Shown here: piece by piece, positions 1-6,201 of the stretch | How positions within the stretch are numbered: the stretch's first letter is position 1 | Layout: each line of letters begins with the position of its first letter | Source of the DNA: Acutalibacter sp. | GTDB taxonomy: Bacteria; Bacillota; Clostridia; Oscillospirales; Acutalibacteraceae | Assembly: GCA_022801475.1 (NCBI GenBank) | Contig: JAAWSH010000047.1 | Location: 1 to 9,238, forward strand | Length of the DNA stretch: 9,238 nt | Direction of reading: 5' to 3' | Translations under genes and position numbers: made by a program | The notes under the pieces: model-generated | Databases searched by the model: none | What the model was told of the DNA's origin: nothing | The model's input: only the letters and a program-made list of their open reading frames with translations

Positions 1-1992
1 GGCGACGAGTGCCAGGCCGAGGACGTGGCGGTGCTGCTGGGCCCGGCGGTGAACATCAAGCGCTCACCTCTGTGTGGGCGGAACTTCGAGTACTTCTCCG
101 AGGACCCCTACCTGACCGGCGAGATGGCCGCCGCTTACATCCAGGGGGTGCAGAGTAAGAACATTGGCACCAGCCTCAAGCACTTCGCCGCCAACAGTCA
201 GGAGCACCGGCGTATGACCAGCGACAGCGTGGTGGGTGAGCGCACGCTGCGGGAAATTTACCTCTCCGCTTTTGAGACCGCCGTGAAGGAGAGCCAACCC
301 TGGTCTGTGATGTGTTCTTATAATCAGGTCAACGGGACCTTTGCCTCAGAAAATCACCGCCTGCTGACAGAGATTCTCCGAGACGAATGGGGCTTTAAGG
401 GCTTTGTGGTCAGCGACTGGGGCGCGGTGAACGACCGGGTAAAAGGTGTAGCCGCCGGCATGGATCTGGAGATGCCAGGCCCCGACGCCCTGGCCACTGA
501 GAAGCTCATTGCCGCCGTCAAGGACGGCAGCCTGGACGAGGCGATACTGGACACCGCTGTGGAGCGCATCCTAAAGGCCGTGTTTTCCTATACTGAGAAC
601 CGCAGGCCCGAGACCGCCTTTGACCATGAGGGCCACCACGAGAAGGCCCGGCAGATGGCGGCGGAGTCCATGGTCCTGCTGAAAAACGACGGCCTGCTGC
701 CTCTTAAAAAGGACAGTCCTGTGGCCTTTATCGGCAAGTTCGCGGACAAGCCTCGGTTCCAGGGGGGCGGCAGCTCTCATGTAAACAGCTATAAGGTCTC
801 CGGCTCGGTGGAGGCAGCGAGAGCCTATGGCGTCACCTATGCCCAGGGCTACGACACCAAGAGCGTGGACCCCGACCAGGCCATGATAGAAGAGGCGGTA
901 CAGGCCGCCAAGGCCGCGGAGTGCGCGGTGGTGTTCATCGGCATTCCCGACGCCCTGGAGAGCGAGGGCTTTGACCGGGCGGATATGAGCATTCCCGCCT
1001 GCCAGCAAAAGCTGGTGGAAGAGGTGGCTAAGGTTCAGCCCAACACCGCCGTAGTGGTAGAGTGCGGCGGAGCCATTGAGATGCCCTGGATCGACGGCGT
1101 CAAGGCCGTGCTGTACGCCTACCTGGGCGGCGAGGCGGTGGGCCCCGCCATTGTGGACCTGCTTTACGGCGACGTGAATCCCAGCGGCAAGCTGGCCGAG
1201 ACCTTCCCGCTGAAGGTGGAGGACAATCCTTCATATCTGTACTACTTGGGCGAGGGCGACCGCACCGAGTACCGGGAGGGCGTGTTTGTAGGCTACCGCT
1301 ACTATGATAAAAAGAAGATGGACGTGTTGTTCCCCTTTGGACATGGGCTTAGCTACACCCAGTTCCAGTACAGCGATCTGACCCTGGACAAGGACGCCAT
1401 GCGTGATACTGATACCCTGACGGCCAGCGTAAAGGTGAAGAACGTGGGAGACCGGGCCGGTAAGGAGATTGTACAGCTGTACGTAGGGGCGCAGGCGGGC
1501 GGGGTCATCCGCCCGGTGAAGGAACTGCGAGGCTTTGAGAAGGTAGAGCTGGCCCCCGGCCAGGAAAAGACCGTAACCTTTACCCTGGGCAAGCGTGCCT
1601 TTGCCTATTATAACGTGGAGCTGGCGGACTGGCACGTGGAGACCGGCGCGTACACCATCATGGTGGGCAAGTCCAGCCGGGAGATCCAGCTGTGCGCCCC
1701 AGTGCAGGTAGAGAGCACCACAGTGATGAAAAAGCACTACTGCATGAACAGTACCATCGGCGACGTGATGGCTGATCCCAAAGGCCGGGAGCTGATGGGT
1801 GACATGATGCAGTCTATGTCTGTGATTGAGGTCAACGAGGACGATACTGGCGAGGGGGACCAGGTGTTTAGCGGAGAAGGAGCCAACGCGATGATGATGT
1901 ATATGCCGCTGCGGGGGCCAGTAATGTTCGGCGGCGGCAGTAAAGAGACAGCGGAGAGGATTCAGGAACTCATTGACCAGTTAAACCAATAA
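1..1992 (+). CDS. Beta-glucosidase, glycoside hydrolase family 3 (5' truncated by window edge)
   Basis: GH3 enzymes are retaining exo-hydrolases that remove terminal beta-linked sugars, usually glucose, from oligosaccharides or glycosides. The reading frame is open from base 1, so the start lies upstream. Counting codons from base 1, the end of the (beta/alpha)8 domain is visible: GRNFEYFSEDP near residue 27, the substrate-binding LKHFAANSQE near 59, and FVVSDWGA, whose Asp (codon 139, bases 415-417) is the family nucleophile. The second alpha/beta domain follows (AESMVLLKNDGLLPL onward). Its motif ESEGFDR (codons 320-326) holds the likely acid/base Glu. A fibronectin-III-like domain (GKEIVQLYVGA to about 560) comes next, and no PA14 insert is seen. 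The last ~95 residues form an extra tail with a Met-rich stretch, MMMYMPLRG. No signal peptide can be judged. No clear terminator follows. The family is certain. The exact sugar specificity is not, and beta-xylosidase or another beta-glycosidase activity is possible. Confidence 0.95.
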   Translation, partial: GDECQAEDVAVLLGPAVNIKRSPLCGRNFEYFSEDPYLTGEMAAAYIQGVQSKNIGTSLKHFAANSQEHRRMTSDSVVGERTLREIYLSAFETAVKESQPWSVMCSYNQVNGTFASENHRLLTEILRDEWGFKGFVVSDWGAVNDRVKGVAAGMDLEMPGPDALATEKLIAAVKDGSLDEAILDTAVERILKAVFSYTENRRPETAFDHEGHHEKARQMAAESMVLLKNDGLLPLKKDSPVAFIGKFADKPRFQGGGSSHVNSYKVSGSVEAARAYGVTYAQGYDTKSVDPDQAMIEEAVQAAKAAECAVVFIGIPDALESEGFDRADMSIPACQQKLVEEVAKVQPNTAVVVECGGAIEMPWIDGVKAVLYAYLGGEAVGPAIVDLLYGDVNPSGKLAETFPLKVEDNPSYLYYLGEGDRTEYREGVFVGYRYYDKKKMDVLFPFGHGLSYTQFQYSDLTLDKDAMRDTDTLTASVKVKNVGDRAGKEIVQLYVGAQAGGVIRPVKELRGFEKVELAPGQEKTVTFTLGKRAFAYYNVELADWHVETGAYTIMVGKSSREIQLCAPVQVESTTVMKKHYCMNSTIGDVMADPKGRELMGDMMQSMSVIEVNEDDTGEGDQVFSGEGANAMMMYMPLRGPVMFGGGSKETAERIQELIDQLNQ

Positions 1993-2198
1993 TGAGAGGC
2001 TAAAAATGATGGAGTTCTCTGAGAAAGCAAACGGGCGCCAAAGCCCTCCCAAATAAAAGCTTCTTCGTCTCGTCTGATCTCACCTGTCGGCTCGGCCGGG
2101 TTGGAACGTTCCCCGCCGGGAAGCTTCCCCACATTGGCCGGCACTGGACTCACCACGTTTTCCATTTCACTATATTTCCTAAAAGAAAGGACCTTACC
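1993..2198. other. GC-rich palindromic intergenic block upstream of luxS; possible dispersed repeat or structured RNA
   Basis: This 206-bp gap has no credible gene but is dense in symmetry. GGGC-gccaaa-GCCC lies at 2033-2046. CGGCC near 2093 can pair with GGCCG near 2136. Inside that lie the perfect palindromes GGAACGTTCC (2103-2112) and GGGAAGCTTCCC (2118-2129), which can also partly pair with each other. On the minus strand the GGGC hairpin is followed by GTTTGCTTTCTC, a weak terminator-like tail. A minus-strand frame runs through the whole block from ATG 2165, behind an AGGA, and ends inside the GH3 gene at 1962; I do not consider it a gene. No SAM, cobalamin or T-box signature is recognisable. 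I find no good sigma-A promoter for luxS here, only an isolated TATATT at 2171-2176. Interpreting it as a dispersed repeat is inference. Confidence 0.35.
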
Positions 2199-2660
2199 AT
2201 GAAAAAAATCGCAAGCTTTACCGTAAACCATGACAAACTAGAAAAGGGCATGTACACCTCTCGGGTGGACGGGGATGTAGTTACCTATGACATCCGTATG
2301 AAAAAACCCAATGCTGGCGACTATCTGAACACCGGTGCGCTGCATACTTTTGAGCATCTGTTTGCTACCTATGCCCGGAACAGCGTTCTAACCGACAGCG
2401 TTGTCTATGTGGGCCCCATGGGCTGCCGCACAGGTTTTTACCTGTTGCTGAGGGATACTGTGCCTGCTCAAGAGGCTATCCGCTTGGTGCAGGAGTGCTT
2501 TGCCTTTATCGCGGCCTTTGAAGGGGAGATTCCTGGCAACAAGCGGGAGGAGTGCGGCAACTATCTGGAGCATGACCTACCCGGGGCGAAAGAGGTGGCC
2601 CAGGACATGTGTACGGTGCTGAAAGACTGGACCCCCCAGCAGCTGAAGTACGCGGAATAG
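2199..2660 (+). CDS. luxS: S-ribosylhomocysteine lyase LuxS
   Basis: LuxS cleaves S-ribosylhomocysteine to homocysteine and 4,5-dihydroxy-2,3-pentanedione, the AI-2 precursor, in the cytoplasmic activated methyl cycle. The 153-residue length matches the family. The metal ligands are visible as H49 and H53 in HTFEH and C119 in ECGNY. E52 of the HTFEH motif is the expected general base, and C76 in MGCRTGFY corresponds to the catalytic cysteine (Cys84 in B. subtilis numbering). The N-terminal SFTVNHDKLEKGMY and the NTGALHT segment are also typical. The start ATG has AGAAAGGA at 2184-2191, seven bases upstream. The gene stands alone: neither the nucleosidase that makes its substrate (mtnN/pfs) nor methionine genes are next to it, and the reading of the flanking GH3 and wall hydrolase as unrelated is inferred. 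All key residues are intact, so an active enzyme is expected. Confidence 0.98.
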   Translation: MKKIASFTVNHDKLEKGMYTSRVDGDVVTYDIRMKKPNAGDYLNTGALHTFEHLFATYARNSVLTDSVVYVGPMGCRTGFYLLLRDTVPAQEAIRLVQECFAFIAAFEGEIPGNKREECGNYLEHDLPGAKEVAQDMCTVLKDWTPQQLKYAE

Positions 2661-2700
2661 TCAGTGTTCAGCGGAAGGTGACAGAACTATATCATTTTTA

Positions 2701-2724
2701 ACACCATAGTGTGATCTCTTTTTC
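2701..2724 (+). terminator. Weak candidate terminator after luxS
   Basis: A short hairpin ACAC-cata-GTGT (2701-2712) is followed by gatctcttttt, about 40 bases after the luxS stop. The stem has only four base pairs, and the U run is separated from it by several bases, so termination would be inefficient at best. It is the only terminator-like element between luxS and the next gene. Confidence 0.25.
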
Positions 2725-2830
2725 ATCGGGACTGTACTAAAATATGAGCCGTGGCTTTGCCATTGGTTTTGCCTTTTCCGTGCTGCCTAGGAATATTCTG
2801 GAAGGAGATGGAATATATTTCCAAAAAACA

Positions 2831-2902
2831 GGGCAGACTTTGGGCAGACCAAAAATCAACAGGGCGAAAGCCTTTGCCAGGCCCAGCCCTGGAAAGAGAG
2901 GA
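2831..2902 (+). other. Folded leader of the wall hydrolase gene: tandem 8-bp repeat and two hairpins at the RBS
   Basis: Three elements sit just before the gene at 2917. The first is a direct repeat GGGCAGAC at 2831-2838 and 2842-2849, with an 11-bp period. The second is a hairpin AGGGC-GAAA-GCCTT (2861-2874) with a GNRA-type tetraloop and one G-U pair. The third is a hairpin CCAGG-cccagc-CCTGG (2877-2892), whose 3' arm runs straight into the purine-rich ribosome-binding stretch GGAAAGAGAGGA (2891-2902). The rest of the 2661-2916 gap holds no credible gene and no sigma-A promoter that I can defend. Control of translation start is an inference from position only. Confidence 0.35.
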
Positions 2903-2916
2903 ACGTGCTCATATTT

Positions 2917-3600
2917 ATGAAAAGAATGATCGTCATGCTTCTGGTGGTAATAATGGTTGCTATGCCGGTGCTGGGAATCTCCGCCAGCGCCAAAGGTCTG
3001 TCTGACTACATCCAGGTGACAGGCTATGACCCAAAGGTGGACTATATGGCCCAGATGAAGCGGGCGCTGCAAGATGGAAGCGCCTACGCCCTACAGGTAG
3101 GAGCCATCTTTGAGAAGCAGCGCAACCTGAAGATTGAAAAGACCAAATCTGACCACCCCAAGACCAGCTATTTTACGGACTACACCACGGCCAAGGAGAT
3201 TCTGGAGGCCATGGAGCGGGACAGCCGGCCGAAGTATACCGAGGAGGACCTGGACCTGCTGGCCCGTATCATTAATGCCGAGGCAGGCTGCGACTGGATT
3301 CCAGACTGGGTGCAGCGTATGGTGGGCAGCGTGGTACTGAACCGGGTAAACAGCAGTTATTTCCCCAACACTATCCGGGACGTTATCTACCAGCCAGGGC
3401 AGTACGGGCCGGTGTGGAACGGTTCTATCCACAAGACCCCCAGTCAGCGGGTGATTAACAACGCCCGGTACCTGCTGGAAAACGGCAGTATCTGCCCACC
3501 CAACGTTACAGGGCAGAACGGCATTATTACCGGCAGCGGGCTGTATACCAGCTACTATGACTCAATTTTGGGCACCACCATTTATTTCTGCTATACCTGA
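2917..3600 (+). CDS. Secreted cell wall hydrolase, SleB/CwlJ type (Hydrolase_2)
   Basis: The family contains peptidoglycan lytic transglycosylases best known from spore cortex degradation, though many clostridial members act elsewhere on the wall. From the ATG chosen here the product has 227 residues. It opens with a signal peptide (MKRMIVMLLVVIMVAM, then a likely ASA cleavage site at 23-25). A linker-like region of about 85 residues follows, and the Hydrolase_2 domain fills 113-227 (LLARIINAEAG, VVLNRVNSSYFPNTIRDVIY, and a YFCYT end). Glu122 in NAEAG is the expected catalytic acid. No peptidoglycan-binding repeat is present. The region at about 43-75 (DYMAQM...EKQRNLKI) resembles, from memory, a short motif recurring in clostridial wall proteins. 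The start is uncertain: GTG 2905 is in frame and lies close to the AGAGAGGA, but ATG 2917 gives a cleaner signal peptide. A strong terminator follows, so it is probably monocistronic. Confidence 0.88.
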   Translation: MKRMIVMLLVVIMVAMPVLGISASAKGLSDYIQVTGYDPKVDYMAQMKRALQDGSAYALQVGAIFEKQRNLKIEKTKSDHPKTSYFTDYTTAKEILEAMERDSRPKYTEEDLDLLARIINAEAGCDWIPDWVQRMVGSVVLNRVNSSYFPNTIRDVIYQPGQYGPVWNGSIHKTPSQRVINNARYLLENGSICPPNVTGQNGIITGSGLYTSYYDSILGTTIYFCYT

Positions 3601-3609
3601 TGTTTGAGA

Positions 3610-3643
3610 GAAAAAGGCCGCGCCTTGCGGCCTTTTTCTTTTT
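3610..3643 (+). terminator. Strong intrinsic terminator after the wall hydrolase gene
   Basis: A perfect 12-bp stem GAAAAAGGCCGC (3610-3621) / GCGGCCTTTTTC (3627-3638) encloses a five-base loop and runs into further T residues. It starts nine bases after the stop codon at 3600. The A run on the 5' arm means it could also work on the opposite strand, but no minus-strand gene ends here. Confidence 0.9.
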
Positions 3644-3664
3644 GATGGCCCGCGCCGCTTCCCC

Positions 3665-3693
3665 TTGACATTTCCAGACGCATTCATTATAAT
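3665..3693 (+). promoter_or_regulatory. Full-consensus sigma-A promoter for greA-lysS
   Basis: TTGACA (3665-3670) and TATAAT (3688-3693) are both perfect matches and are separated by the optimal 17 bases. Transcription should start near 3700, giving a leader of about 110 bases before greA. The leader contains a small hairpin CGCAA/TTGCG (around 3711-3731) and a T-rich stretch near 3777-3790. No known riboswitch pattern is recognisable in it. A promoter this close to consensus suggests strong constitutive expression. Confidence 0.9.
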
Positions 3694-3811
3694 AATAGAC
3701 AATTAGCCGCCGCAAGGGGCTTTCATTGCGTTACAGGGCTGCGGGCTTGAAGGGTTTCTTCAGGCCTGGCAGGCTTGTTTTGCGTTTTTTAAGAAAGGAA
3801 GATGGAAACAA

Positions 3812-4297
3812 ATGGCAGAGAAGCAGTTTTTTGTAACAGAAGAGGGCCTTGCGTCCCTGGAAAAAGAGCTGGACTTTCTGAAAACGGTGCGCCGCAAGGA
3901 GGTGGCCGAGAAAATAAAAGTGGCGCTGTCTTTTGGCGACCTGTCTGAAAACAGCGAGTACGACGAGGCCAAAAACGACCAGGCTATGGTGGAGGCTCGC
4001 ATCGCGGACGTGGAGGTTATGCTGAAAAACGCGGTGGTCATTGACGAGAGTACCCTGAACAATGAGACCGTGCACATTGGTTCTAAAATTGAGGTAGGTA
4101 TTCTCTCGCCCACAGGCAAGGAATCTACCAGAGACTTCCGCATTGTGGGTTCTAATGAGGCCGACCCCCGAAACGGGAAGATCTCTGATGAGTCGGCGGT
4201 GGGCAAGGCATTGATTGGCGCGCAGGTAGGGCAGTCTATTGAGGTAGAGACGCCCTCCGGCATCGCAAAGTATACAATCATTAGCATTTCCCGGTAA
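3812..4297 (+). CDS. greA: Transcription elongation factor GreA
   Basis: GreA rescues backtracked RNA polymerase by inserting a coiled coil into the secondary channel and stimulating cleavage of the extruded transcript. The 161-residue length is normal for the family. The N-terminal coiled coil spans about 1-78, and the acidic tip motif GDLSENSEYDEAK carries D43 and E46, the residues that assist metal binding in the polymerase active site. The C-terminal FKBP-like domain is recognised by VHIGSKIEV and by ISDESAVGKALIGAQVGQ, ending TPSG and YTIISI. The start ATG follows AAGAAAGGAAG at a usual distance. An ATG ten bases upstream is in another frame and is not the start. The gene begins the unit driven by the consensus promoter at 3665-3693 and is followed by lysS in the same direction, a gene order common in Firmicutes. 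Confidence 0.97.
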   Translation: MAEKQFFVTEEGLASLEKELDFLKTVRRKEVAEKIKVALSFGDLSENSEYDEAKNDQAMVEARIADVEVMLKNAVVIDESTLNNETVHIGSKIEVGILSPTGKESTRDFRIVGSNEADPRNGKISDESAVGKALIGAQVGQSIEVETPSGIAKYTIISISR

Positions 4298-4479
4298 GGA
4301 AAGGCCAAAGTTTTGGTTAAAGCCAGCGCTTCCGCCTAGTGGTTGTACGTCCTGCCGGGAAACGGAGGGGGGCTCCGCAGGCAAAAGAACGGGTCATGTG
4401 CGTTGGTTGGCAGGAAAGGACCAGCCTGTGGAAAAGAATCGGTTGACATAACAAGTAATGAATCGGGGAGGAGACAAAA
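4298..4479 (+). other. greA-lysS spacer with two potential hairpins, no gene
   Basis: This 182-bp spacer has no T-rich intrinsic terminator and no well-spaced promoter, so greA and lysS are probably cotranscribed. Two foldable segments are present. In the first, CCTGC (4351-4355) pairs with GCAGG (4377-4381) around an inner GGAG/CTCC stem (4364-4367 with 4373-4376). In the second, GGTTGG (4405-4410) pairs with CCAGCC (4421-4426), with one G-U pair. No T-box or other known riboswitch signature is seen. The lysS ribosome site GGGGAGGAG lies at 4465-4473. Confidence 0.35.
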
Positions 4480-5979
4480 ATGGCAGAGAAAAAGACCCAG
4501 CAGCCCCAGGAAGAGCAGAGCCTAAGCGAAATACTTCAAATTCGCCGGGATAAGCTCTTTAAGATGCAGCAGGAAGGCAAGGATCCCTACTTGCACACCC
4601 GCTTTGACGCAGCCCACCAGGCCCAGCAGATTTTAGACGGGTTTGAAGAGCTGGAGGGCAAAACCACCACTGTGGCTGGGCGCATTATGAGCCGCCGGGG
4701 CATGGGGAAGGTATCCTTTATGGACCTGCGGGACGGCTCGGGGCGTATTCAAATTTACGCGAAAATCGATGTGATGGGCGAAGAGAATTACCGGGCCATG
4801 CAGGCAGCCCTGGACATCGGGGACATTGTGGGCGTTCAGGGCGAGGTGTTCCGCACCCAGCGGGGGGAGATCTCCATTAAGGCCAGCCAGGTAACCATTC
4901 TCTCCAAGGCCCTGCTGCCCCTGCCTGAAAAGTATCATGGCCTGACCAACACAGACGCCCGCTACCGCCAGCGTTACCTGGATCTGATTATGAACCCAGA
5001 TGTCCGGGATGTGTTCGTCAAGCGCTCTAAGATTATCAGCGCTATCCGGGAGTATCTGGACGGGAAGGAATTCCTGGAGGTGGAAACCCCGGTGCTCCAC
5101 ACCCAGGCGGGCGGCGCGGCGGCACGGCCCTTTATTACCCATCATAATACACTGGACATGGATATGTACCTGCGCATTGCCTTGGAGCTGCCCCTAAAGC
5201 GGCTGATCGTAGGCGGCTTTGACCGGGTGTATGAGATTGGCCGCAACTTCCGCAACGAGGGCATGGACACCCGCCACAACCCGGAGTTCACCATGTTGGA
5301 ATTCTACCAGGCCTACACGGATATTCACGGCATGATGGACATTACAGAGGACCTAATCCGTTTTACTGCCCACAGAGTGCTGGGTACAGGGAAGGTTGAG
5401 TGGGATGGCGTGGAGATCGATCTGGACCAGCCCTTTGCCCGCATCAGTATGCTTGAAGCTGTGAAGCAATACGCCGGGGTTGACTTCACCCAGGTTGAGA
5501 CCATCGAGCAGGCCCGGGCCCTGGCGGATCAGCATCATATTCAGTATGAGCCCAGGCACAAGAAGGGGGAAATTTTGAACCTCTTCTTTGAGGAGTACTG
5601 CGAGGAAAAGCTTATCCAGCCCACATTCCTTACTGGCCACCCGGTGGATATTTCGCCCCTGGCTAAAAAAGACCCAGAGAACCCGGAATATACCCAGCGG
5701 TTTGAGCTGTTTATCTGTGGCAGCGAATATGCCAATGCCTTTAGCGAGCTGAATGATCCCATTGACCAGCGTCAGCGCTTCGAGGCCCAGGCAGCCCAAA
5801 AAGCGGCGGGAGACGACGAGGCCTGCGACGTAGACGAGGACTTTTTGACAGCGCTGGAATACGGTATGCCTCCCACCGGCGGCATGGGTATGGGGGTAGA
5901 CCGGCTGGTTATGCTGTTGACCGGCGCGGTGTCTATTCGAGATGTGCTGTTGTTCCCGACGATGAAGCCGCTGGATTAA
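4480..5979 (+). CDS. lysS: Lysyl-tRNA synthetase, class II
   Basis: LysS charges tRNA-Lys with lysine in two ATP-dependent steps. The 499-residue product is of normal length. The N-terminal anticodon-binding OB fold is visible at about 63-145 (TVAGRIMSRRGMGKVSFMDLRD). The catalytic core follows: motif 1 at about 190-206 (REYLDGKEFLEVETPVL), motif 2 at 255-276 (RNFRNEGMDTRHNPEFTMLEFY) with the ATP-contacting arginine, and motif 3 at 468-480 (GMGMGVDRLVMLL). LTGHPVDISPLAK and SEYANAFSELNDP are further typical segments. The ATG is preceded by a strong GGGGAGGAG seven to eight bases upstream. The first 15 residues are a polar, Gln/Glu-rich tail outside the fold. No frameshift or missing motif is seen. 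The gene follows greA in the same direction. Confidence 0.98.
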   Translation: MAEKKTQQPQEEQSLSEILQIRRDKLFKMQQEGKDPYLHTRFDAAHQAQQILDGFEELEGKTTTVAGRIMSRRGMGKVSFMDLRDGSGRIQIYAKIDVMGEENYRAMQAALDIGDIVGVQGEVFRTQRGEISIKASQVTILSKALLPLPEKYHGLTNTDARYRQRYLDLIMNPDVRDVFVKRSKIISAIREYLDGKEFLEVETPVLHTQAGGAAARPFITHHNTLDMDMYLRIALELPLKRLIVGGFDRVYEIGRNFRNEGMDTRHNPEFTMLEFYQAYTDIHGMMDITEDLIRFTAHRVLGTGKVEWDGVEIDLDQPFARISMLEAVKQYAGVDFTQVETIEQARALADQHHIQYEPRHKKGEILNLFFEEYCEEKLIQPTFLTGHPVDISPLAKKDPENPEYTQRFELFICGSEYANAFSELNDPIDQRQRFEAQAAQKAAGDDEACDVDEDFLTALEYGMPPTGGMGMGVDRLVMLLTGAVSIRDVLLFPTMKPLD

Positions 5980-5980
5980 G

Positions 5981-6020
5981 AAGGCCTAGTATTCATGGGG
6001 TTTTCCGAGGCTTTTTGTTT
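5981..6020 (+). terminator. Candidate imperfect terminator directly after lysS
   Basis: AAGGCCT (5981-5987) can pair with AGGCTT (6008-6013) with one bulged G, followed by TTTTTGTTT. The loop is long (about 20 bases) and the stem short, so this is a weak terminator. The much stronger hairpin at 6140-6174 is the likelier end point. The U-rich tail directly after the stem is the reason for listing it. Confidence 0.35.
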
Positions 6021-6039
6021 CATGAAGTAGCGAATTTAC

Positions 6040-6139
6040 ACCTGCGGTTACACTTTGTGGCAGGTTATAGTTTATCCCCAAAAAAATACGCTTCGTTTAT
6101 ACAGGGGCTGTAGGCTCCAGAAAGCTTGGGGCCTATAGC
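6040..6139 (+). other. Two hairpins between lysS and the shared terminator
   Basis: The first hairpin is ACCTGC (6040-6045) with GCAGGT (6060-6065). It includes an inner CAC-ttt-GTG stem stacked on the 3' side and a five-base bulge. The second is a 12-bp stem GCTGTAGGCTCC (6107-6118) with GGGGCCTATAGC (6128-6139), containing two G-U type pairs and a nine-base loop. It ends exactly where the terminator hairpin at 6140 begins. The G-U pairs form only on the plus strand, which favours a plus-strand RNA. An unpaired stretch with AAAAAAA lies between them. A TATAGT at 6066-6071 lacks a suitable -35. Possible readings are a lysS 3' untranslated region or a small RNA. Confidence 0.4.
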
Positions 6140-6174
6140 AAAAAGCGCACTGCCAAAAAAGGCGTGCGCTTTTT
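6140..6174. terminator. Bidirectional intrinsic terminator between lysS and the TM2 gene
   Basis: AAAAAGCGCAC (6140-6150) pairs perfectly with GTGCGCTTTTT (6164-6174). A further GCC/GGC stem follows above a single unpaired T, with a loop of six A residues. The 5' A run and 3' T run make it functional on both strands: it ends plus-strand transcripts from lysS and minus-strand transcripts of the gene that stops at 6202. Confidence 0.88.
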
Positions 6175-6201
6175 CTTGTGAAGCCTTACTAGAGAAAGGT
6201 A

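Noticed and set aside
2040..2170. Possible riboswitch (cobalamin, SAM or T-box) before luxS
   Set aside because: Some short fragments are suggestive on the minus strand, but the conserved cores of these classes could not be laid out in order, and the orientation is wrong for luxS.
1962..2231. Minus-strand open frame across the luxS upstream block, with an AGGA ahead of an internal ATG at 2165
   Set aside because: It overlaps the ends of two solid genes, resembles no family I know and is best explained by the GC-rich palindromic block being open by chance.
2751..3005. Plus-strand open frame ahead of and overlapping the wall hydrolase gene
   Set aside because: It has no ribosome site at its start, a biased composition and no recognisable motif, and it runs into the signal-peptide coding region in another frame.
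4443..4448. TTGACA just before lysS, a possible second promoter
   Set aside because: The position where a -10 would fall is occupied by the GGGGAGGAG ribosome site, and a transcript start would leave no room for it.
4343..4525. Plus-strand open frame in the greA-lysS gap overlapping the lysS start
   Set aside because: The product is highly basic and low-complexity, no ribosome site precedes it, and it overlaps a certain gene whose strong ribosome site lies inside it.
4633..5145. Long minus-strand open frames opposite lysS, and similar ones opposite the GH3, GH42 and greA genes
   Set aside because: They are antisense shadows of genes with complete catalytic motifs on the plus strand, and their translations have no recognisable domains.
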